A stretch of 64,000 nt of DNA, taken from positions 406,001-470,000 of the forward strand of contig JADJLQ010000001.1 of assembly GCA_016709995.1 (NCBI GenBank), given 5' to 3'. Both the position numbers and the translations under genes were made by a program. Positions 27,272-34,833 of the stretch are shown here, piece by piece (within the stretch, counting starts at the first letter, position 1; every line of letters begins with the position of its first letter). The notes beneath the pieces are model-generated. The model was not told the DNA's origin, made no database searches, and saw nothing but the letters and a program-made list of their open reading frames with translations. The DNA comes from Saprospiraceae bacterium. Lineage in GTDB: Bacteria > Bacteroidota > Bacteroidia > Chitinophagales > Saprospiraceae.

Positions 27272-28526
27272 TGTTTTAGCAATAATTTTAGGAGGGGGAC
27301 AGGGATCCCGGCTGTATCCATTGACTGCAAAACGCTCAAAACCAGCAGTACCTATTGCCGGAAAATACAGATTAGTAGATATACCCTTGTCTAATTGTAT
27401 TAATTCAAACATTACCAGGATGTTTGTTCTCACTCAATTTAATTCGGCATCGCTTAATCGTCATATCAAGAATACCTATAATTTTAGTTTATTCAGTAAT
27501 GCTTTTGTTGATCTGCTGGCTGCAGAACAGACCATGTCTAATAAGAATTGGTTCCAGGGTACAGCAGATGCTGTGCGTCAAAGTATGCATCATTTTCTAA
27601 GTCATGACTTTAAATATGCTTTGATTCTTTCAGGTGATCAGCTGTATCAAATGGATTTTAATGTGTTGATCCAGCGCCATGTGGACAGCGGTGCGAGGAT
27701 AACTATAGCCACTCTGCCGGTGAAAGCAGAAGAAGGTACCGAATTCGGTATCATGAAAACTGACCATGAAAGCATGATCACCAGCTTTGTTGAGAAACCT
27801 AACGCACATGAAATCCTAAAATGGAATTCTGATGTCAGTGATTATATGATATCTGAAGGGCGTTTATACCTGGCTTCAATGGGTATATATGTGTTTGACA
27901 GAGATTTATTGATCGAACTCATGAACGATACCAGTACCATTGATTTTGGCAAAGAAATTATACCACAATCCATTGGAAAACATAAAATACTCAGTTATCA
28001 GTTTGAGGGGTATTGGACCGACATCGGAAACATACGTTCCTATTTTGAAGCTAATCTTGGGCTCACCGATCCTATACCAAGTTTTAATATGTTTGACAAT
28101 GTAAGCCGGGTATATACGAGGGCAAGAATTCTTCCTCCCTCTAAAATATCAGGTACTTCATTAAAGGACTCCATCATAGCTGACGGCTGTATCATCCATG
28201 GCACTAGAATCGAAAGATCTGTGATTGGGATTAGATCCAGAATCGGCAAAGGCAGCACGGTAATCAGTACCTACATGATGGGTAATGACTCCTATCAAAC
28301 CCTGCAAGAAATAGCAAAGAATTCTAACGACATGTTGATGGGTATAGGTGAAGGCTGCCATATTGAAAATGTCATTCTTGACAAAAACTGCAAAATTGGA
28401 AATAATGTGACCATCATTGGTGGCCCTCACCTCGAAAATAAAGAAACAGATTTGTATGTCATTGCAGGAGGTATCGTGGTGGTGAAAAAGGAAGTTACGA
28501 TCCCCCCCGGTTATGTTATCAAATAG
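27258..28526 (+). CDS. glgC: glucose-1-phosphate adenylyltransferase
   Basis: Makes ADP-glucose for glycogen synthesis, the first committed step. The 422 residues start with the nucleotide-binding GGGQGSRLYPLTAKRSKPAVPIAGKYRLVDIPL. The catalytic Asp is in ALILSGDQLYQMDF, and glucose-1-phosphate-binding SFVEKP follows. The C-terminal left-handed beta-helix is visible in the hexapeptide-like stretch IIADGCIIHGTRIERSVIG. It overlaps glgA by 14 bases. A weak hairpin (28559-28569) with a T-rich tail follows the stop. Confidence 0.96.
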   Translation: MIKDDVLAIILGGGQGSRLYPLTAKRSKPAVPIAGKYRLVDIPLSNCINSNITRMFVLTQFNSASLNRHIKNTYNFSLFSNAFVDLLAAEQTMSNKNWFQGTADAVRQSMHHFLSHDFKYALILSGDQLYQMDFNVLIQRHVDSGARITIATLPVKAEEGTEFGIMKTDHESMITSFVEKPNAHEILKWNSDVSDYMISEGRLYLASMGIYVFDRDLLIELMNDTSTIDFGKEIIPQSIGKHKILSYQFEGYWTDIGNIRSYFEANLGLTDPIPSFNMFDNVSRVYTRARILPPSKISGTSLKDSIIADGCIIHGTRIERSVIGIRSRIGKGSTVISTYMMGNDSYQTLQEIAKNSNDMLMGIGEGCHIENVILDKNCKIGNNVTIIGGPHLENKETDLYVIAGGIVVVKKEVTIPPGYVIK

Positions 28527-28584
28527 ACCAACAATTAACCTGGCAAGGGTTGGTTAACCTACGGGGTAGCTTTTTTTATTTTTT
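28527..28584 (+). terminator. weak terminator-like region after glgC
   Basis: ACCAAC (28527-28532) can pair with GTTGGT (28549-28554), and a small CTAC/GTAG hairpin (28559-28569) is followed by CTTTTTTTATTTTTT. The stems are short, so efficiency is doubtful. Confidence 0.35.
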
Positions 28585-29780
28585 AAAGATTCCCGACACC
28601 GGCTGTGTCCATGCTGTTTCGTACAGCAAATTTTCAATTGGGTTACCGTGCAATTTTGATGAAGTAATTTTGCACCTTACAAAAAGATGGTCATCAGTCA
28701 ATTCAAAACTGGCTTTGTCTCCTTTGACCGACATCAATTCTTCCGGCTCTGACTTCCCATTTTTACATCCGACGAAGGATATGTTGTAGGTTACTCCTGT
28801 CTCGGCTTTTACCTCTACGGAGAGATTGTTATGCTTAAATGTCATTGTTTTGAGTTCGACTCCAGTGCTTGCATAAAATTCACCGGCTTCCAGCGCTTGT
28901 ATAAGTGATTTTGGATTGAGTGAATCTGCTCTCACCACCACCCATCCTCGACCTGCATTACTCCACTTGTTACCTTTGACATGATAATGATGAGCGTCAT
29001 CTGTAGCCAGGCCATATATCAGAGGTTTATTGTCATTGATATAAGCTTGGTTGATAACATCCCACATGATTTCGGTAGACATATGCATAGAGTCCCCTGA
29101 GTTGTGAACGAAATGATGACCGTTGTATACTTCAAAAAACCTTTCATTTTTTAGGGCAATCATATCTTCAAGGCCAATGGCATATCCGAAGTTTGGGTGG
29201 TTTATATGCACTATCATCGGGATATTTAATGCATCTCTTTGACTGATTACTGCATCTATATTATTTTGCAGGACCTCGGTTATACTATTGCCTCCCTTCG
29301 GTTCTATTATCTTTTGAATATTGGTCGCATTGAGGTGCAACGGTTTGTTCTCAAATTGGTCAGTAATCTCCTCGGATTGAATGATGAGGAATTTTTCTTT
29401 TCTTCAAATTGACTTTTATATTCTTCATAAGTTTTAAGTTTCACCAGTATTTGATCTGATGAATCTGATTTATAATTCACCCAGCCCGGACCATATTTGT
29501 TTAGATAGTTTTGGAAAGCGTTTTGATAGATTGAATCGTTTGAAATCTTTTTCCATTTATCACCTTCTGCTAAAGTATTGTGATCGGACAAAGCGACAAA
29601 CTGATAGTCTCTTGATTTGTAATATTCCATAATCACCTCAGGAAATTCGTCTCCGTCGCTCCAATAGGAATGGGTATGAAGATTCCCTTTATACCAACGT
29701 TTTGTGGAAGTAGCGCTTTGATCTCTACAACCTAGGATGATGCAAAGGCATACTCCAATACATAATTTTAAATAATTCAT
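28576..29780 (-). pseudogene. PHP-domain phosphoesterase-like lipoprotein (CehA/McbA type), frameshifted
   Basis: Restored length 401 residues. Lipoprotein signal with Cys18 (IILGC), then the PHP motifs NLHTHSYWSDGD and FVALSDHNT; the second part contributes IPMIVHINHP, NGHHFVHN and LATDDAHHYH, which complete the metal-binding set. The break is near 29392-29401 (minus-strand coding A5 and A4 runs); one added A restores FEEKEKFLIIQSEEITDQF and joins the two frames. The parts run from 29780 to 29307 and from 29340 to 28576. Probably a metal-dependent hydrolase of unknown substrate at the cell envelope. It lies 30 bases downstream of purE on the same strand. Confidence 0.78.
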
Positions 29781-29810
29781 TTCGAACCTGTTTAGCTTTT
29801 GAAATAGGAG

Positions 29811-30320
29811 CTATCCCTTCAATTTTCCCCTCTTCACTCCAACTTCTTTCTCCAACCCTTTTTTATACCCAATCACTTTCTCCAATATCCTGACATTTCC
29901 TATGCCTATAATTTGTGCTGCCAGTATCCCGGCATTCTTAGCTCCATTAAGTGCTACAGTAGCCACAGGCACACCACCCGGCATCTGAAGAATAGACAGA
30001 ATAGAATCCCAGCCATCGATAGAGTTACTTGATTTGATAGGAACCCCAATGACAGGAAGCGGACTGATGGAAGCTACCATACCTGGCAAATGAGCAGCGC
30101 CGCCTGCTCCGGCTATAATCACTTTAATGCCCCTGGTATGTGCCTTGCCGGCAAAATCTACCATATAATACGGTGTGCGATGGGCTGATACGATGTCTAC
30201 TTCGTAGGCAATGCCGAAGTATTGAAGTATGTCGCAGGCTGCCTGCATTACTGGGAGATCTGAGTCGGAGCCCATGATCACACTGACCAGCGTTTTTTTG
30301 GCGGGTTTTGGTTTGGTCAT
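29811..30320 (-). CDS. purE: N5-carboxyaminoimidazole ribonucleotide mutase
   Basis: Purine biosynthesis, converting N5-CAIR to CAIR. The 169-residue class I PurE has VIMGSDSDLPVM, the SAHRTP loop (VSAHRTPYYMVDFA), AGAGGAAHLPGMVAS and the PVIGVPIKSS segment. It starts 9 bases after the purK stop, forming the usual purK-purE pair. The tail after residue 150 is lysine-rich and not conserved. Confidence 0.97.
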   Translation of the reverse strand: MTKPKPAKKTLVSVIMGSDSDLPVMQAACDILQYFGIAYEVDIVSAHRTPYYMVDFAGKAHTRGIKVIIAGAGGAAHLPGMVASISPLPVIGVPIKSSNSIDGWDSILSILQMPGGVPVATVALNGAKNAGILAAQIIGIGNVRILEKVIGYKKGLEKEVGVKRGKLKG

Positions 30321-30329
30321 AATGAAGAC

Positions 30330-31487
30330 TTATTGGGTTTGAGTGATGACTTTAAGATGCTGGCTTAGGTATAGTTCAGACTCAGAGACAGTGATTTTGT
30401 CGCGGCCTATTATGGTGACATGTCCCATCTTTCGAAAGGGTTTGGTCTCCTTTTTTCCATAGAGGTGTATATATACTCCGGGCAATGCCAGCGCTGCAGC
30501 CATTCCTGTATAATGTGCAGGCCCAGTATGGCCTGGTTCACCAAGGAGATTGATCAGGCTTGAGTAACCTGTAGAGTCTGTCGCCCCCAGTGGCAGCCCA
30601 AGGATGCACCGGAGGTGCTGATGATACTGAGAGGTGATAGAAGCCTCGATGGTGTGGTGGCCACTGTTATGCGGCCTGGGAGCCACCTCATTGATCAGGA
30701 TTTGGTCAGCTTCGTCGACAAACATCTCGACAGCAAGCAGCCCTACGATGTCCATCTGCTTGATCAGCCTCGTGGCAAGGTCCATAGCTTTAGATAAAAG
30801 GGTCTGGTCCAGGTTCGCAGGGGAGTCCTGACGCAATAATAGATTGGCTGTAGGGTGAAAGATCATGTCGACTGGATCATAGACCTTGATCTCACCGAGG
30901 GTGTTGCGCGAAGTCAGGACTGCGATCTCATGCCTGATAGCCACTTTTTGCTCGATGACACTGTGGGCCTGGAACAACTGATTTAACTGCGAGGGATCGT
31001 TGATGACTTGTACGCCTCGTCCGTCATAACCGGCTTTTCGCAGTTTTTGCACAAAAGGAAATTGAATGGCCCCACCAGCGATTAGACCGGTGACTTCAGA
31101 GGGATTGTCAATGATTTTAAATGGAGCCGTAGGCAATTGGTGATCTGCATAAAATTGTTTTTGCGATCCCTTATCCTGTATGAGGGCCAGGGATGCTGGA
31201 CTAGGGTAGACTGCTTTACCCATCTGCTCCAGCCTGGTTAATGCCTCCAGCGAGACATCTTCGATTTCTATGGTGAGTACATCTTTGTCGGCACCAAATG
31301 CCATGACATCATCATAATTTCTAAAATCACCTAACACTTGCTTCGCACAGCAACTGGCTGGGGCATTGCGGACAGGATCCAGGACCGTGATATCCAGGTT
31401 CCAATCGGCGGCAGCCTGCGCCAGCATTTTGCCCAGTTGACCACCCCCTAAAATGCCGATACGCGAATAAATACCTTTTGAATGCAT
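30330..31487 (-). CDS. purK: 5-(carboxyamino)imidazole ribonucleotide synthase
   Basis: ATP-grasp enzyme that carboxylates AIR to N5-CAIR using ATP and bicarbonate. The 385 residues start with IGILGGGQLGKMLAQAA, and the ATP-grasp core shows FPFVQKLRKAGYDGRGVQ, AVEMFVDEADQILINEVAPRPHNSGHHTIEA. First gene of purK-purE. A minus-strand TACTTTTG box lies 12 bases before its ATG. Divergent from the dihydroorotase gene, so de novo purine and pyrimidine genes sit back to back. Confidence 0.97.
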   Translation of the reverse strand: MHSKGIYSRIGILGGGQLGKMLAQAAADWNLDITVLDPVRNAPASCCAKQVLGDFRNYDDVMAFGADKDVLTIEIEDVSLEALTRLEQMGKAVYPSPASLALIQDKGSQKQFYADHQLPTAPFKIIDNPSEVTGLIAGGAIQFPFVQKLRKAGYDGRGVQVINDPSQLNQLFQAHSVIEQKVAIRHEIAVLTSRNTLGEIKVYDPVDMIFHPTANLLLRQDSPANLDQTLLSKAMDLATRLIKQMDIVGLLAVEMFVDEADQILINEVAPRPHNSGHHTIEASITSQYHQHLRCILGLPLGATDSTGYSSLINLLGEPGHTGPAHYTGMAAALALPGVYIHLYGKKETKPFRKMGHVTIIGRDKITVSESELYLSQHLKVITQTQ

Positions 31488-31498
31488 TTGAATGTGGT

Positions 31499-31506
31499 CA
31501 AAAGTA
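31499..31506 (-). promoter_or_regulatory. -7 box (TACTTTTG) for purK-purE
   Basis: TAnnTTTG match 12 bases upstream of the purK ATG, implying a leader of only a few bases. No clear -33 TTTG. Confidence 0.4.
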
Positions 31507-31534
31507 GATAATTTTCCAGTTTTAAAGATTTATC

Positions 31535-32872
31535 ATGACCACAAATACCCTAATACTTGGAGCGAAAATCATCAACGAAGGCAACATCATCGAATCTGAT
31601 GTATATCTCAAAAATGGCAGGATCGCTTCTATCGGTAGTCATAGGCCGGAAGAAAAACACAACGAAGTAAGAGCGGAGGGACTCTATCTAATGCCGGGGA
31701 TTATCGATGATCAGGTGCATTTTAGAGAACCCGGGTATACCCAAAAAGCTGATATTCACACTGAATCCAGGGCTGCTGCCGCTGGAGGGGTCACCAGTTT
31801 TATGGAGATGCCCAATACCAAACCCGTAGCTACTGACCTCCTCCGATTGGAAGAAAAATATGATATTGCGAGGCAAAGTTCCTATACCAATTATTCCTTT
31901 TTTTTAGGAGCTTCTACGGATAATTTGGACCAGATTCAACAAATGGACCCGGAGCGAATATGTGGTATCAAAATATTTATGGGCTCCAGTACAGGTGATT
32001 TGTTGGTAGATGACGATCGGGCATTGGAAAATATTTTTCGCGAATCGCCTACACTGATAGCGACTCATTGTGAAGATGAAGCGATGTTTAGAGCCAGGCT
32101 GCAAGAATACAAGGTTAAGTTTTGCGACCATATCCCTGCATCCAGCCATGAATTTATCAGGAGCAAAGAAGGTTGTCTCCTGTCCTCTTCTAAGGCAGTG
32201 CATTTAGCCAGGAAGTTTGGGAGCAGGCTACACATATTGCATATCAGCACTGCCGAAGAATTGGCCCTTTTTCCAAATGATCTCCCACTGCTCCAGAAAA
32301 AAATCACTTCAGAAGTATGCGTTCATCATTTGTATTTTGATGCTTCGGACTATGCGACACTTGAAAATAAAATCAAATGCAATCCGTCTATCAAATCAGC
32401 TTATCACCGAAAAGCGCTTTTTGAGGGTTTACTGGAGGACAGGTTGGATATCATCGCTACGGATCATGCACCCCATCTGTTGTCAGAAAAGATTGGGGGG
32501 TATCTGCAAAGTGCGAGTGGACTACCTTTGGTGCAGCATGCCCTGGTGATCATGTTGGATTTCTATCACCAGGGAAAAATAAGTTTAGAAAAACTAGTTA
32601 CTAAAATGTGCCATGCTCCGGCAGATTGTTTTAAAATCCGGGAGCGGGGATATATTCGTGAAGGATATCATGCAGACCTGGTTTTGTTGGATCCCAATGA
32701 GCCAGGCCTTATAACCAAAGAAAATATTTTTTATAAATGTGGCTGGAGTCCCTTGGAGGGCAAGCAGTTTAGGGGTAGGGTAGTAAGCACCTGGGTCAAT
32801 GGGTATCCGGTGTATGACCAGTCGGGATTTGGCTTGACGGGTCGGGGACAAAGACTTTTATTTGACAGGTAG
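31535..32872 (+). CDS. pyrC: dihydroorotase (amidohydrolase family, class I-like)
   Basis: Interconverts carbamoyl-aspartate and dihydroorotate in pyrimidine synthesis. The 445 residues have the TIM-barrel amidohydrolase motifs DDQVHFREPG near residue 60, GGVTSFMEMPNT, GIKIFMGSSTGDLLV (lysine in the carboxylated-lysine position), IATHCEDE, LHILHIST and IATDHAPH. In the first motif a Gln stands where most family members have the first His of HxH. I recall this variant in other Bacteroidota, but it should be checked before assuming full activity. It is divergent from purK. The gene letter (pyrC) is used for the reaction and not to imply the E. coli class II type. Confidence 0.88.
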   Translation: MTTNTLILGAKIINEGNIIESDVYLKNGRIASIGSHRPEEKHNEVRAEGLYLMPGIIDDQVHFREPGYTQKADIHTESRAAAAGGVTSFMEMPNTKPVATDLLRLEEKYDIARQSSYTNYSFFLGASTDNLDQIQQMDPERICGIKIFMGSSTGDLLVDDDRALENIFRESPTLIATHCEDEAMFRARLQEYKVKFCDHIPASSHEFIRSKEGCLLSSSKAVHLARKFGSRLHILHISTAEELALFPNDLPLLQKKITSEVCVHHLYFDASDYATLENKIKCNPSIKSAYHRKALFEGLLEDRLDIIATDHAPHLLSEKIGGYLQSASGLPLVQHALVIMLDFYHQGKISLEKLVTKMCHAPADCFKIRERGYIREGYHADLVLLDPNEPGLITKENIFYKCGWSPLEGKQFRGRVVSTWVNGYPVYDQSGFGLTGRGQRLLFDR

Positions 32873-32878
32873 AGAGTC

Positions 32879-34237
32879 TCAGACTTCAAGTACTTCTATT
32901 CGTAGAAAATCTTTGGTAGTCGCATCAGCCTTCATCATCTCAGCAGTATGCAGCCCATTCAACAGGCATATGATCTGACCAGAGGACTCCAGGACTAAAG
33001 CCAGTTTTTTTTCAAAGCCACTGATTTTTTTATCTGTGAGCATGTCTTTTATCTTTTTGGATTTGCCCTGCATGCCCAATGGAAGCATTCTATCGCCTGC
33101 TCGCCAGGTGCGAATAGTTAGTGGCCATTTGATTTTTTGATGATCCAGGGCCACACAAGAGTCGGACGGAAGGCTTGGGTATCCTACCCGAGTTATTGTG
33201 AATGATTTATTTGCATAATTAAATTCAAAGGGTAATTGTGGTATGACCTCTTCGAAAGGCTTCAACTTATCACGCGTCGTGATCTGAATCGAATTTTCAG
33301 CAGTGGCCAGTACATATCTTGGTGCATAAAATATTTTCCCTTTATGATGTACTCTGAGGTGATCAGTGATCAATAGTGCCTGGTCAGGATTAAAGCCATA
33401 ATCAGACACCAATAGATACATCAGTCCACTATTCCAATCTGGTTGATAGATGATTTCGATCCAATGGTCATGTATGGTGGTTGATTTTTTTTTGAGTTCA
33501 TCGATCCATAACTTAAATACCGGTTGGATATCCTGCATTCGTTGAGCAAACTCACTTATGTGAAGCGTAGCTCCGGATTTTATTTTTTCTAAAGATGGCA
33601 AAATATCATGCCGGATCTTATTGCGGGTATAATCTGTGTTGAGGTTGGTACGATCAGTGCGAAAAGAGATCGACAATAAAGATAAATAATCCAGTATTTC
33701 TTCACGAGAGGTTCCAAGCAATGGCCTGATTAATCTTCTGTGCAGGTTGATCCTTTCGCTATCAACCTGAATCCCCTGTGCGCCTGTCAGTCCTGCGCCA
33801 CGAATGAGGTTGAACAATACAGTTTCAGCCTGGTTCCCAAGATGATGTCAGGTCGCCGTGTAGTGAATGTTGTGTTCCTCCATCAATTGATCAAACCAGG
33901 TATATCGAAGGTCTCTAGCTAACTCCTGCAAGCCTTTTTTAGAAGAAATCAATAATGCCTTGGTATCGGTTCTATTTAAGTGAACGGGGATATTTTGTTT
34001 TTTACACCAATCTGCTACAAATAACTCATCTCCCAGGGATTCTTCTTCACGAAGCATATAGTTGACATGGGCGGCGTGGACAGGATAGCCCAATCTGGAT
34101 AGTACGGTCAATAAGCACATTGAGTCGGGTCCACCACTCACTGCTACCAAAATCTTTTCTCCAGCATTAACCAATCGATAACGGCGAATAAATGATTCAA
34201 TTTTCTCTTCAAACAAGAAAGGAGTAATTTTGGGCAT
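32879..34237 (-). pseudogene. tilS: tRNA(Ile)-lysidine synthase, interrupted by an in-frame TGA
   Basis: Modifies C34 of the AUA-reading tRNA-Ile to lysidine; normally essential. The full frame would be 452 codons. The PP-loop ATPase motif VAVSGGPDSMCLL is intact near residue 31. Codon 130 (33848-33850) is TGA, and both halves are in the same frame, so this is not a frameshift. Right after it the conserved HHxDDQxET block reads HHLGNQAET, so both aspartates (positions 134-135) are replaced. The rest (FNLIRGAGLTGAQGI, KIRHDILP, DRMLPLGMQGKSKKIKDML) is clean for 312 residues. Without the TGA a catalytic loss would still be expected. AUA codons are used throughout the neighbouring genes, so a working lysidine synthase must exist or this stretch is misread. 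Confidence 0.9.
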
Positions 34238-34258
34238 TATTTTTTCAATTTTTCTATC

Positions 34259-34831
34259 ATGCGACTCAACAAATTTGGCATTTTTATTTTATTCTTTTTC
34301 TTCAAGCTCCTGGCGTGTAAAGAGGCTGCTTCAGAGAAAGGCGATCTTTTTTCAAAAAGAGATTCGACAGGTATCAATAAAGCCATCAAACCTGCCCCGA
34401 CCAATGCAGTCATGCCTGACACCCCCATCAAATCCAGCTTCGATGATCCTGTGGCCGTCGCTAATAACAAATACAGTCACTTTGATCAGATACTTATCAA
34501 AGACCTCTGCAATAAATTTTGGGGGTTTGATATGGGCATTGATGGGTCCAAAAGTCTGAGCCAGGTGGACATGCCTGGATTTTGGCTCCAGTTTTTTCCT
34601 GATGGGAAATATCAAAAAGGGAGTTATGAAAAAGTTACGGCTAAAGGAAATTATACAGTTGATTTTCAAGGCATGACAGAGTTGATTCCAGACGATCCAA
34701 AAGAAAAAAGAAGTGAGTGGCAGCTAAAGTTTAACAATGATGTGCTCATCCTCATTGGCACTCCTAAATATAAGGATAATCAGGTCCAGATGAAATTATC
34801 CCGCATAAGTGTAAAACCTAAAAAGGGTTAG
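34259..34831 (+). CDS. hypothetical lipoprotein
   Basis: A 190-residue protein starting with a phenylalanine-rich signal and lipobox FFKLLAC (Cys20). A low-complexity linker (about 25-60) leads to a compact beta-rich C-terminal domain with WLQFFPDGKYQKGSYEKVTAKGNYTV and a WQLKFNNDVLILIG strand, which resembles small lipocalin-like or copper-resistance-like envelope domains in Bacteroidota. No family can be named with confidence. It is divergent from tilS (21 bases between the starts) and convergent with topA (2 bases between the stops). Confidence 0.65.
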   Translation: MRLNKFGIFILFFFFKLLACKEAASEKGDLFSKRDSTGINKAIKPAPTNAVMPDTPIKSSFDDPVAVANNKYSHFDQILIKDLCNKFWGFDMGIDGSKSLSQVDMPGFWLQFFPDGKYQKGSYEKVTAKGNYTVDFQGMTELIPDDPKEKRSEWQLKFNNDVLILIGTPKYKDNQVQMKLSRISVKPKKG

Positions 34832-34833
34832 GT

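Noticed and set aside
33848..33850. Genome-wide reassignment of TGA to a sense codon
   Set aside because: TGA serves as the normal stop of several intact genes here (for example at 51924 and 63911), so recoding cannot explain the tilS codon.
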